A DNA stretch of 64,000 bases from Chitinophagales bacterium (GTDB lineage Bacteria > Bacteroidota > Bacteroidia > Chitinophagales > Saprospiraceae): assembly GCA_022360175.1 (NCBI GenBank), contig JAKSDI010000049.1:1-64000 (forward strand), in the 5' to 3' direction. The notes under the pieces are model-generated. The model had not been told where the DNA came from. It made no database searches and saw nothing but the letters and a program-made list of their open reading frames with translations. A program made the position numbers and the translations under genes. This document shows positions 40,374 through 48,875 of the stretch, in pieces (positions within the stretch are counted from its first letter, which is position 1; the number at the start of each line of letters is the position of its first letter).

Positions 40374-40425
40374 AAAAAGTTGGATTGCTATAAGCTTAGC
40401 GAAGAGCTATTATTGGGTATAATTA
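40374..40425. repeat. Conserved 52-bp upstream block, copy 1
   Basis: This block begins AAAAAGTTGGATTGCTATAA and matches 45114-45165 without gaps (39 of 52 positions by hand). It lies 128 bases upstream of the helical-repeat gene on the minus strand; copy 2 lies 123 bases upstream of the paralogue. It may carry the promoter or a regulator site of these genes. Confidence 0.7.
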
Positions 40426-40527
40426 ACTGCAAACAAAACTTAATTCTAAACCAACCACAAATAAATTCAAAACTCCAATTTATTGTAAATAAAATTTAAT
40501 TTATAATTAACTTGAAACATTTTCATT

Positions 40528-41118
40528 ATGAAAAACCTATTCTCCATTTTACTATTAACAACAGTTATTGCTTTTTCTGCTAATTATGCACATGCTCAAT
40601 GTCTACCTGAAGCTGAAGAGCCTTGTTTGCCAGATTGTCCGCAAAGTCTATTTAGCGCTTATCAAACTATTCAAGTTACAATTCAGCCAGGATGTGTACT
40701 TGAAGTAACATATGCCTCACGAATTGCTTGTGGAATTTGGTATGACTATTATATAAGCAATGTACGAATTTTACAATACGGTTGTTGTCCATTTCTTGCT
40801 AGTGATGTAGCAACTATTTTAGATTTAGCCACCATTGCACTAATGGACGCAAACCCTGCTGGTTTCCCACCCAGCACACCATCTTCTGGACAAAACTGTT
40901 CAGTAAATTGGAGAGCTAATAAAGGAGCTTGTTGGCAACAAGTTGGAGATTGCCTGGTGCCTTGTACTCCAATGACAGACTGTTGTTTAGCAGCCTTTGA
41001 AGTTTGTGTTGATGCAAATGGCAATAAAACCATCACTAAACTAGGTAACATCTCTAATCCTCCAGCACCATGTCCAACAACAGGTGATGGTGATTGTGTT
41101 GATGTTTGTAATAACTAA
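40528..41118 (+). CDS. Secreted Cys-rich protein of unknown function
   Basis: The 196-residue protein has a clear signal peptide (cut near AHA-QC). The mature chain holds 17 cysteines, several paired (GCCPF, DCCLA, GDCLVPC, GDCVDVC), so it is probably disulphide-stabilised outside the cytoplasm. It carries no T9SS sorting domain. A small T9SS cargo gene follows after about 250 bases. The lipoprotein at 48005 has a similar NLDDCCPP type of motif but no clear overall homology. Function not proposed. Confidence 0.75.
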   Translation: MKNLFSILLLTTVIAFSANYAHAQCLPEAEEPCLPDCPQSLFSAYQTIQVTIQPGCVLEVTYASRIACGIWYDYYISNVRILQYGCCPFLASDVATILDLATIALMDANPAGFPPSTPSSGQNCSVNWRANKGACWQQVGDCLVPCTPMTDCCLAAFEVCVDANGNKTITKLGNISNPPAPCPTTGDGDCVDVCNN

Positions 41119-41163
41119 AAATTAGATGTAAAATCATTCACACCAAATAGGCAATCTTATTGG

Positions 41164-41276
41164 TTCTTAGACAAAACAGGCCTCGTGGTTCAAAGCAAAT
41201 AGTTTGAATGAAAATCCTACCTCTTTTGGGTACATTTTTTCCATCCAAACCATTTCCCACGAGCACTGTCTAAGAA
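41164..41276. mobile_element. Candidate short inverted-repeat (MITE-like) relic
   Basis: A 10-bp perfect terminal inverted repeat (TTCTTAGACA at 41164-41173, TGTCTAAGAA at 41267-41276) continues imperfectly inward (CTCGTGG/CCCACGAG). The enclosed 93 bases have no open frame. It could equally be a 3'-end hairpin of the Cys-rich gene. No target duplication was seen. Confidence 0.4.
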
Positions 41277-41367
41277 AGATTTTATTTTCAATAACAAAAT
41301 CGAGGAAGGCCGGGGTATTTTCAATAGGATACTACAATGCCCATCCTTTAATTAAAAATTAGATACT

Positions 41368-41874
41368 ATGAATTCAATTAAATTAATTCTATTAATAGTA
41401 GGCGGGTTCATCTGTAATCTTGCATTTGCCCAGTCAAGTAATTCTAAAGCCATCGCAGTAACAAAGGCAACTTCTATCAACGACTATGTGAAGTTGAAAA
41501 ATGGTTATTGGATGAAAATAAATGACCTTGAATGGACAGCAGTCGAAGATGAAAATACGCAAATGCCCAAAAGGCTTGTTGAACAAAACACAATAGGTAA
41601 ACCTAACATTACTTATTCTAACGCCAGAGAAGTATTTAGCGTATACCCAAACCCATCCAACGGGATAAGCAACATCCAAATAAACAGTGCAAATGGGCAC
41701 CATTTGGAATATGCTATTTACACACTTAGTGGGCAACAGATGCAAGAAGGGAACATGATACTAAACGATAACGATCAAGGACAAATTGACTATCAAACCT
41801 TACCGGAAGGCGTTTACATTTTAAAAGTAAATGTTGGAGGACAGGAACAAGCACTGAAGCTGTTGAAGATGTAA
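41368..41874 (+). CDS. Small secreted protein with T9SS type A sorting domain
   Basis: The 168-residue protein has a signal peptide (cut near AFA-QSS). Its C-terminal part from about residue 90 is a type A T9SS sorting domain (FSVYPNPSNG, YTLSGQQMQEG, PEGVYILKV...LKLLKM). The short N-terminal region of about 65 residues (LKNGYWMKINDLEW) has no known domain. It is exported through the outer membrane by type IX secretion and likely attached to the surface. It may belong with the Cys-rich protein upstream. Confidence 0.88.
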   Translation: MNSIKLILLIVGGFICNLAFAQSSNSKAIAVTKATSINDYVKLKNGYWMKINDLEWTAVEDENTQMPKRLVEQNTIGKPNITYSNAREVFSVYPNPSNGISNIQINSANGHHLEYAIYTLSGQQMQEGNMILNDNDQGQIDYQTLPEGVYILKVNVGGQEQALKLLKM

Positions 41875-42271
41875 AAATCATTTTTTATCTAAACAAGTGG
41901 TGTGGTAATGGGTTAAATCAGTTGATGGAATGTTGTGGTGCAGCTTTCCAATAATGCCCCGCAAACCGGAGAAGATCACCAACCAATTTGATCCATTACC
42001 TATCATTCTAATCTCTCTCACTATTTGATACTTGACAGGGAGCCTTTCTTGAATCAAAATGCCCTGATGAGACTTAAAGTAACTACGGCAGAGCATGTTT
42101 AGGTTTTATAAAAATCTGTATACCTTACAACAGCCTGTTAATTAAAAGCAGTGCCGCAAGATAATCAAACAACTAATTGTCAATACCTTACATCGAAAAG
42201 ACATCACAATTAAGCCTTAAAATAATTGGTTTCGATAAAAACTTAAACTAATTACTTTATCTGTAGAACCT
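41875..42271. other. Intergenic region with no supported gene
   Basis: No feature was found until the promoter at 42272. A 72-codon frame on the minus strand (41878-42096) has no recognisable domain, and a chance frame of this length is possible. The stretch after 42138 (AAAAGCAGTGCC...) is repeated at about 42838, before the next paralogue, so the duplicated unit extends into this region. Confidence 0.5.
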
Positions 42272-42279
42272 TAACTTTG
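42272..42279 (+). promoter_or_regulatory. -7 promoter element of the second paralogous lipoprotein gene
   Basis: TAACTTTG followed by ATATTCAC. It ends 37 bases before the ATG at 42317. Confidence 0.65.
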
Positions 42280-42316
42280 ATATTCACAAGTTAATTCACA
42301 GATTAAAAGGTTTAGG

Positions 42317-42796
42317 ATGAAGAGAACATTATTTTTTGTACTAATTATTCTTGGTTTATTTTCTTGTGAAAAGAAAGAAATCCAAAAGGTCCCCACTGAG
42401 GTTTCATCTATCGAATTTAGGGACGGAGAAGAAGAATCGCTCGTTTCTGCAGAAATTACGGAGTATCAATTATTAGGAGAACCAAATGATTATGCTCATA
42501 TAGAATTCTTTGTAGAAGACACTGATGAAGAAGAAATAAATTTTGAATTATACATCGAATCCAATTATGATTTCCTGGGTAGCTTTTTCGTTAATGAAGA
42601 GGATGAAGACGATTGGGACATTTCAAGTTTTGAGTCAATAGGTGACAATAATTTTATTATCCAATTACAAAATCTTCCATCTACATCTACTATTGTACAA
42701 GAAGAAATAATATGTATGCGCCCTCCTGATAAATGTGGAGATTGTGATAAACCTCATCCAGTCGATTGTGTCGATTTGTTTATTAATGATCTATAA
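42317..42796 (+). CDS. Small lipoprotein, paralogue B
   Basis: The 159-residue protein is close to paralogue C (MKRTLFFVLIILGLFSC against MKKTLFFVLIILGLFSC) and more distant from paralogue A. Cysteine C17 is the lipidation site. The mature part is very acidic (GEEESL, NEEDEDDWD) and ends with a Cys-containing tail (DKCGDCDKPHPVDCVD). The shared core YAHIEFFVEDTDEEE...FELYIE suggests a beta-sandwich. The function is unknown. It lies in a tandem pair with paralogue C. Confidence 0.8.
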   Translation: MKRTLFFVLIILGLFSCEKKEIQKVPTEVSSIEFRDGEEESLVSAEITEYQLLGEPNDYAHIEFFVEDTDEEEINFELYIESNYDFLGSFFVNEEDEDDWDISSFESIGDNNFIIQLQNLPSTSTIVQEEIICMRPPDKCGDCDKPHPVDCVDLFINDL

Positions 42797-42954
42797 TAAT
42801 CGGCCAGTTAAAACCCCTTAAACTTATTCCATCTATAAAAGCAGTGCCCAAAAAACCACAATCAACTGTTTATCAATTTTTTAAACCAAAAATCTTCAAG
42901 ATTAATAATTGGTTTTATTAAAAAATTAGAATTTCTTCAATCTTACATAATCTA

Positions 42955-42962
42955 TAGCTTTG
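42955..42962 (+). promoter_or_regulatory. -7 promoter element of the third paralogous lipoprotein gene
   Basis: TAGCTTTG followed by GTGTTCAT. It ends 35 bases before the preferred ATG at 42998, the same distance as for paralogue A. Confidence 0.65.
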
Positions 42963-42997
42963 GTGTTCATTAAATTTTAAAAGCTATGAAATTAGGA

Positions 42998-43474
42998 ATG
43001 AAGAAAACCTTATTTTTTGTATTAATTATTCTTGGTTTATTTTCTTGTGAGAATAAAGAGGTTCAAGAAAGCCCTCTAGAAGTCACATCCATCGAATTTA
43101 GAGAAGAAGAAGAATTAATTGTTTCTGCAGAAATCACGGAACATCAATTATCGGGAGAAGAGGATAATTATGCTCATATAGAGTTCTCTGTTGAAGAAAC
43201 CGATGGAGAGCTAATCTCTTTTGAGTTATATGTCGATTCTCAGACTGGCTTTTTAGCTTCATTTCTTGTAAGCGAAGAAGATGAGGATGATTGGTCAATC
43301 AAAAGTGTCGATGTATTAGATACAAACCATTTCGGAATCATGCTACAAAATCCTCCTATCCCAGAGGGAATCATACAAGAAGAAATTATATGTATGGTTC
43401 CTATCCCTTGTCCTGAAGATGCTGATCCTAAAGATTGTGTCGCTCTAGTTATATCTGGCCAAAGTGTAGAATAA
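42998..43474 (+). CDS. Small lipoprotein, paralogue C
   Basis: The start at 42998 (158 residues) is chosen by comparison with paralogue B; an in-frame ATG at 42986 would add four residues. The lipobox cysteine is C17 (GLFSC). The acidic mature region (REEEELIVSAE, SEEDEDDWS) and core YAHIEFSVEETDGE match paralogue B closely. The C-terminal tail with CMVPIPCPEDADPKDC differs. It was probably made by tandem duplication of paralogue B. Confidence 0.8.
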   Translation: MKKTLFFVLIILGLFSCENKEVQESPLEVTSIEFREEEELIVSAEITEHQLSGEEDNYAHIEFSVEETDGELISFELYVDSQTGFLASFLVSEEDEDDWSIKSVDVLDTNHFGIMLQNPPIPEGIIQEEIICMVPIPCPEDADPKDCVALVISGQSVE

Positions 43475-43533
43475 CAAAGTTAGTTTTAAAGCCTTTAGTT
43501 CAGTCAATTTATGATATAAAGTTGTTTGAAGTT

Positions 43534-43541
43534 TAGCTTTG
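43534..43541 (+). promoter_or_regulatory. Orphan copy of the lipoprotein-family promoter element
   Basis: TAGCTTTG followed by GTGATCATC resembles the elements before the three lipoprotein genes (TAGCTTTGGTGTTCAT before paralogue C). No lipoprotein frame follows; the convergent helical-repeat gene ends 13 bases on. It looks like the remnant of a lost fourth copy. Confidence 0.5.
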
Positions 43542-43553
43542 GTGATCATCTCG

Positions 43554-44990
43554 TTACTGTTTTTGAGAAATGACTATTTGCTGATATTTCTCTAATATCC
43601 AATCTCTATAAAAGATTTCTCTGGTTGCACAATATTTAGCATAAAATTGGTTCATCAGTTTTTTTGGTGTATAAGCATCCAATTTCATCAAATCATTAAT
43701 TGCTTTCACAAATAGACTATAGTTATCTATATATTGCTGGGAAAAAGTTGTTCCTCGTTTTATGTATTGTAAAGTAGCTTTTATATAAGCATCTAGTGCT
43801 ATAAATTCTTTGAGTTCATAATAGATACGTAGCTGAAGTGATCTTCCTATAATTTTGTCTCCTACGCTCTTGAAATCAACCTTGGCTAAAATATCAAAAG
43901 CAGCTTTAAACTCCTTTTGGTGAAATAATATATTAGCCATAGATAAACTAACTACGTTCTCCCTTATTTCTTCTTTTAAGTAAAGGTTAAACTTTTCAAC
44001 AAATTGCTTAGCCCAAGTGTATTCCTTTGCTGCACAACTAATAGTTACCGCATTAGCAAAAGCTCGTCTGCTTACAGATTCGTGATTAATCAACAATTTT
44101 TCCTCTATTTCAAAACGAATTACATCAAAGACTTTGCCTGCACTTATAGCCTGATTGTAATAGCACCAGGCTGTATAGTCCTTAAATACTAAATAAATGC
44201 TCCTCTTTGCGTATGAAGAAAAAGAATGAATATACTTAAAGATCAATCTTTTGAGTTGATCAAATTTCAGATAATCTTCGCTAGTTATTGCTTCGTATAA
44301 TTGGATTAGTAATTGAAGTGTTATGGACGCTTTTGACCCAAGTTTTTTTATTGCATCTATAATCCAGTCATTATTAAACTGTGCAAAACTATTGTCTTCA
44401 GTCTTTCTTCTATGCGCCAATTCCAGTACCAAAATCATTCGATGGTGATAATAATAATTATCTAAGGATTCCATTAAATGAATCAAAGACGAGTGAAACT
44501 CCTTTGAAGAGCGCATGCTGTACGGATGATCATATTTTGTTATGGCAAGCCAATATTGATATTCATAATAAGCTCCATTCTTTATTTCTTGTTGCCCAAG
44601 CCTGGATTGTATTTTTTCAATTTCCTTTATTACAAAAGCATCTAGTTTTCTCCTTTTATAAGCTTGAAGTAAAATCCTATTCTTTGTTTCTTTTTGTAAA
44701 TCCAGTTCCTTTAGAACCATGAAATCATTTAAATCATTAAGCAATGAAGACATCAAGTCAGTGATTCGTTTAAAATTACGCTCTTGCTTGTACTCAGGAT
44801 ATATTTTTTTATGGAAGTATGCTTTGCTTACATTTTTAGAATCAAACTCAGGATGATACTTTTTTAAAAGCTTCAATAAGTGTAAGGCTCTCTTCTTTTC
44901 CTTTGGCCCGTTTTGGAGATATACTGTAAACTCTCTCAGCTCTGACGTACTCAATACCTTTAAAAACTTAAGCAATTTAGAATCATTCAT
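43554..44990 (-). CDS. Helical-repeat protein, paralogue 2 (unknown family)
   Basis: The 478-residue protein is an obvious paralogue of 38818-40245 along its whole length (e.g. GPKEKKRALHLLKLLKKYHP; YYEYQYWLAITKYDHPYSM; LKEEIRENVVSLSMANILFHQKEF, cited here by parts). It has no signal peptide, membrane segment or enzyme motif. The N-terminal domain contains conserved SELREF and LLxxLxKYxPEFD-like motifs, and the remainder is TPR-like. It ends next to the tandem lipoproteins B and C, in the same convergent order as paralogue 1 and lipoprotein A, and the upstream DNA is conserved too. The gene pairing suggests a joint role, but no mechanism is visible. Confidence 0.82.
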   Translation of the reverse strand: MNDSKLLKFLKVLSTSELREFTVYLQNGPKEKKRALHLLKLLKKYHPEFDSKNVSKAYFHKKIYPEYKQERNFKRITDLMSSLLNDLNDFMVLKELDLQKETKNRILLQAYKRRKLDAFVIKEIEKIQSRLGQQEIKNGAYYEYQYWLAITKYDHPYSMRSSKEFHSSLIHLMESLDNYYYHHRMILVLELAHRRKTEDNSFAQFNNDWIIDAIKKLGSKASITLQLLIQLYEAITSEDYLKFDQLKRLIFKYIHSFSSYAKRSIYLVFKDYTAWCYYNQAISAGKVFDVIRFEIEEKLLINHESVSRRAFANAVTISCAAKEYTWAKQFVEKFNLYLKEEIRENVVSLSMANILFHQKEFKAAFDILAKVDFKSVGDKIIGRSLQLRIYYELKEFIALDAYIKATLQYIKRGTTFSQQYIDNYSLFVKAINDLMKLDAYTPKKLMNQFYAKYCATREIFYRDWILEKYQQIVISQKQ

Positions 44991-45113
44991 GGTGCTGTCT
45001 GGGCTAGTTTTTGTTAAAATCTGTCACTGCTAAACAATTGGAAATCAAGGCTCAAAAACTCCATTCCTCTAAGAAAGATATAAAATCGTGCTTTTTATTA
45101 TATGGTTTTTCGG

Positions 45114-45165
45114 AAAAAGTTGAATTGCTGTAGGCTTAATAAAGCTTTATCCTTGGTCATAATTA
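45114..45165. repeat. Conserved 52-bp upstream block, copy 2
   Basis: It begins AAAAAGTTGAATTGCTGTAG and aligns gap-free with 40374-40425. It lies between the divergent helical-repeat gene (start 44990) and the subtilisin gene (start 45197), and could serve either. Confidence 0.7.
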
Positions 45166-45196
45166 CAATACAGTGAAAATAAAAACATCAAAACAA

Positions 45197-47905
45197 ATGA
45201 AATTCTTATTGCACTATATTTTTTATGTTTTAGTATTCCTTTCCTATAACTATAGTTATCTAAACGCCCAGGATACTGCTCCACAGGGATATTACTTATA
45301 TGTGGAAGCATTGCCTACTTCCCCTTTACCTCAAGAAGAATCTCCTTCAAATACATTAAGCACAAGCGAAGAGTTGAATAATTATTTTGATCAATACAAT
45401 GTGACCCAGTTCATTCAGTCTTTCCCTAATGCCCAAAATCCTGAGTTAGCTCATTACTATGAAATTCACGCAGAAGGGGATATCACGCAACTTAAAGAGG
45501 ATATAAATGAGAAGGCTTACTTTGGAAAATTGTTTCTAGCTGATTACCCAGTCATAGCATCTTGTCCTAATCCTGTTGGTATAAATGATTATTGGATTAC
45601 CCAAAACTGGGCCAATAATTATGCGCTGAATTTAATTGAAGCCCAATGTGCCTGGACAATTACTACCGGAAATAATGTAGAGGTTGCAGTAGTGGATACT
45701 GAAATAGATACTTCCCATGAGGATTTAACTAACCAAATCCTTAGAACAGTAGGCCCACCAGTAACATATGCTGCTTATCATGGTACAATAACCGCCGGTA
45801 TGGTAGCAGCGCAAACAAATAATAATAAAGGGATTGCCAGTATTGGCTATAATACCAAGATTTCATTCTACCGTACATCTGGCTTTAATCTATGGCAAAG
45901 AATTTGGCAAGCTTATCAGGATGGAGCCAGAATTATTAATGTTAGCTGGTCAGGGATAGGAGCATATCCTAACCTTCTTGCTGTTAAGGAAATGATTACT
46001 AACGGCACCCTCATAACACTAGGAGCAGGAAATACCCCTAATGCTATGTTTCATAGTGCCTATGCTCACATTGACGGGGCTATTAATGTAAGTGGTGTAG
46101 ATGCTCAAGATAATCATGGTCCAACAGGACATGCTCACAATTCCCATATTGATTTATGCGCTCCATCTATAAATGTAACCTCAACATATCAAGGTAATAC
46201 ATATGGTGGAGGTTGGGGAACTTCATTCGCGGCTCCACAGGTTGCAGGTACAGCAGCCCTCATGCGGTCTGTAAACCCATGTTTAGCAGCAAATGAAATT
46301 GAAAACATGCTCAAAGTAACCTGTGACCCCATTGCTGATGAATCTACTTATCCAGGCTTAGTAGGGGCTGGAAGGCTTAATGCTTATAGAGCTGTTGAAA
46401 AAGCACAAGCTGCCAATTCGACTACACTTGATTTATACATAAAGGATAGATATGATGATTTTGGTATCTCCGGAGGATATCACTGGCAAGCAACAAGAGA
46501 CAACAGCCCTGATATTTGGGTTCGTAATCAAGCAGATGGTTTGACAAATCACACTCATCAAGATCCTGAATATCAAAGTGCTACCCCTGTATATGTTTAT
46601 GTAAGAGTTAGAAACAAAAGCTGTGATACGACAAAACTGAATGAAGTCTTGCGCCTATATTGGTCGAAGGCTTCTACATGGTCTTCATGGCCTCAAAACT
46701 GGGATGGCTCCTCCCCTTTAATAGGGAATGTAATTGATAGTATACCCATCCCCAGAATACTCCCAGGTAGAGATACTATACTGGAATTCACCTGGAATAT
46801 ACTAAATCCTAATATCCACAATAATTGGGCAACTTGCTTACTGGCAAGAATTGAAGAATCTCCTATTGATCCAATTACAACATATCCAAACAGAATTGAT
46901 GATGATGTTTATTTTAATAATAATATCGCATTAAAAAACATTACTGTAATAGATAGTCTTCAGGGAATCAACTCATTTGATGAAACCTTAAGTGCTCTGG
47001 GAAGATATTTATTCATTGGCAATCCAGAAAGTTCGACATCAAACTATGATATCCGGTTTTCAGAGTACCCTGAAACGCCCTCGGAAGGCTCACTAAGCCA
47101 AGAAGCAGAAATAAAAATATATACTGATCAAGAAGGATGGCAACTTTTACTACCTTATGTTGAAGTAACGGAAGGAATTGAGGTTTTTAATGAATTAGAA
47201 AAAGCCTTCTTAATCACTGAACCTGATGTCCGACTTCAGAATGTTGATTTTGGAGCGTTCAACAGGATACCTATATACGTAGGGTTCAACTTTCTAACCG
47301 AAGCAGTTGAGAATGATTATTTTACTTATCAAGTTCAACAATTTTTTACTGAATCCGAGCAACCCCTTGGTGGAGAATACTTCTATATATATAGAAACCC
47401 AAGGCCTCCTTTTTATGCCTATGCTGGTGAAGATCAAACTATTAATATAGGAAGTTCTGCTCTTCTTGAAGCTGAAATTATCGACGAACCAGCTATCTAT
47501 AACTGGTATAATAGTAATGGAGCACTTATACATCAAGGCACTTACTGCGTAGTAGAACCATCACAAACGGAAACATATCAGCTAGAAGTCATTTCTATAG
47601 CTGATGGCTACAAAGACTATGATGATATTGAGGTGAGAGTAATCAAAAGCTGGATTAACAGCATTGCTCCAAATCCTGCAAGTGGAGATGGTGAAGTACA
47701 TATCAACTACCAAGTAGAAGAAGGCAAGGATAATGCCTCCATAATGATATTAAATCAAACAGCTACTTCTCAAAATACTTATCCTATTGATCCTTATAGT
47801 GAAGAGCTAATCGTGAATTCATCTTCTTTTACCAGTGGTGCTTATACTGTTAATTTAATTGTAGAAGGAATAGTGATCGACTCTAAAACACTAATTATAC
47901 AATAA
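45197..47905 (+). CDS. Subtilisin-like (S8) serine protease with T9SS sorting domain
   Basis: Secreted protease of 902 residues. The ATG at 45197 is used instead of the GTG at 45173, because it gives a compact signal peptide (cut near LNA-QDT). The catalytic triad is complete: D167 (AVVDTEID), H195 (YHGTITAG) and S343 (GTSFAAPQVAG), with the oxyanion Asn in GAGNTPN. Residues about 410-600 form an unclassified strand-rich region, possibly an interaction module. The end (SIAPNPASGDGEVHI..., SGAYTVNLIVEG) is a T9SS type A sorting domain. It is transported across the outer membrane by T9SS. The substrate is unknown. Confidence 0.92.
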   Translation: MKFLLHYIFYVLVFLSYNYSYLNAQDTAPQGYYLYVEALPTSPLPQEESPSNTLSTSEELNNYFDQYNVTQFIQSFPNAQNPELAHYYEIHAEGDITQLKEDINEKAYFGKLFLADYPVIASCPNPVGINDYWITQNWANNYALNLIEAQCAWTITTGNNVEVAVVDTEIDTSHEDLTNQILRTVGPPVTYAAYHGTITAGMVAAQTNNNKGIASIGYNTKISFYRTSGFNLWQRIWQAYQDGARIINVSWSGIGAYPNLLAVKEMITNGTLITLGAGNTPNAMFHSAYAHIDGAINVSGVDAQDNHGPTGHAHNSHIDLCAPSINVTSTYQGNTYGGGWGTSFAAPQVAGTAALMRSVNPCLAANEIENMLKVTCDPIADESTYPGLVGAGRLNAYRAVEKAQAANSTTLDLYIKDRYDDFGISGGYHWQATRDNSPDIWVRNQADGLTNHTHQDPEYQSATPVYVYVRVRNKSCDTTKLNEVLRLYWSKASTWSSWPQNWDGSSPLIGNVIDSIPIPRILPGRDTILEFTWNILNPNIHNNWATCLLARIEESPIDPITTYPNRIDDDVYFNNNIALKNITVIDSLQGINSFDETLSALGRYLFIGNPESSTSNYDIRFSEYPETPSEGSLSQEAEIKIYTDQEGWQLLLPYVEVTEGIEVFNELEKAFLITEPDVRLQNVDFGAFNRIPIYVGFNFLTEAVENDYFTYQVQQFFTESEQPLGGEYFYIYRNPRPPFYAYAGEDQTINIGSSALLEAEIIDEPAIYNWYNSNGALIHQGTYCVVEPSQTETYQLEVISIADGYKDYDDIEVRVIKSWINSIAPNPASGDGEVHINYQVEEGKDNASIMILNQTATSQNTYPIDPYSEELIVNSSSFTSGAYTVNLIVEGIVIDSKTLIIQ

Positions 47906-48004
47906 GCTACCACACAAATCCTTGGGGAAGTATTGAGTTATTCCTGATAAATTTTAATAGGCATTTGCCTAAGTTTTAAGCTAACCTTCATAACACTAAT
48001 AATT

Positions 48005-48607
48005 ATGACTAGACTATTCTTTTATGCAATGTTTTTTTGTTTTTTAATTCTTTCTTTCTCCTGTCAAAAAGAGGAATTTATCTCTCCCATAAATGATATA
48101 GAAACAAATAAGTCATTACCTTCTAATGATGTACAGACTGTGTCGGCACGTTCTTTTTGCCAATTATCTGCTGTTTCTGCTCCAGATTATATTACATTAG
48201 CTACAACATTATTTGGAAATAGCGGAAATGGAATTGGCGGAACTATTAATAATTATTTACAGTGCAGTCCGACGCTTAACCTGGATGATTGCTGCCCGCC
48301 AGTAAATAATGTTTTCCTCCCCTTAGGGAGTTCTTATACTGAAATATGGGGGAGTCCTGTACCTCCTAATGTTCCAAACTTTTATGACTATTTAGCTAAT
48401 GGAGTGGTGACTGTTGCTGAACAAGAGCAATTTCTTGCAAGAATGGAACAGATTATAGCAACTACTCCTCCCCCTTTATGTTCGTTAGGAGGATATAATC
48501 CTGTCTCTTATTCTATTGGATGGAGCCCTAGTTTTTCTGGTGCTAATGAGATATACATTCACCTAATAGTTAATTACCTTCCCTACTGTTTTTCTTTTTC
48601 TAGTTAA
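48005..48607 (+). CDS. Small secreted lipoprotein of unknown function
   Basis: The 200-residue protein has a signal peptide and lipobox (ILSFSC, C20). The mature part is rich in Ser, Pro, Asn and aromatic residues, with a few cysteines (SFCQLS, LQCSP, DDCCPP, LCSLG, YCFSF) that could pair. No domain was recognised. It follows the subtilisin after 100 bases and precedes a strong terminator. It may be a cell-surface or partner protein of the subtilisin, but there is no direct evidence. Confidence 0.7.
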   Translation: MTRLFFYAMFFCFLILSFSCQKEEFISPINDIETNKSLPSNDVQTVSARSFCQLSAVSAPDYITLATTLFGNSGNGIGGTINNYLQCSPTLNLDDCCPPVNNVFLPLGSSYTEIWGSPVPPNVPNFYDYLANGVVTVAEQEQFLARMEQIIATTPPPLCSLGGYNPVSYSIGWSPSFSGANEIYIHLIVNYLPYCFSFSS

Positions 48608-48645
48608 CTTGAAGAATAAAAGTTATACTTTATAATGTAACTAAC

Positions 48646-48688
48646 AATCCCGAATACCGACAAGAGTCGGTATTCGGGATTATTTTTT
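48646..48688 (+). terminator. Strong rho-independent terminator after the 48005 lipoprotein
   Basis: AATCCCGAATACCGAC (48646-48661) and GTCGGTATTCGGGATT (48666-48681) form a perfect 16-bp stem with a 4-base loop AAGA, followed by A and six or more Ts. Confidence 0.92.
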
Positions 48689-48875
48689 TGAAAAAAAATA
48701 TCCTCCTCATGCAACGAACCTAGCAAGCACCCGATATAGAGTGTGAAAGAGCTTATTGAGGTTTTAGTAATCCAGTAAAAACTCAATAAGCTTCTAACGT
48801 AAAACAGATCTGTAAGCGTTCGTATTTCCTCAGAGAGTACTTTAAATGAGTGAAGGACATAAAATATGAATATCA

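Noticed and set aside
41878-42096. 72-codon minus-strand frame in the gap after the small T9SS protein
   Set aside because: No recognisable domain, no promoter, no neighbour relation; a frame of this size by chance is plausible.
45173-45196. GTG start for the subtilisin gene
   Set aside because: The ATG at 45197 gives a normal signal peptide; the extra residues are unsupported.
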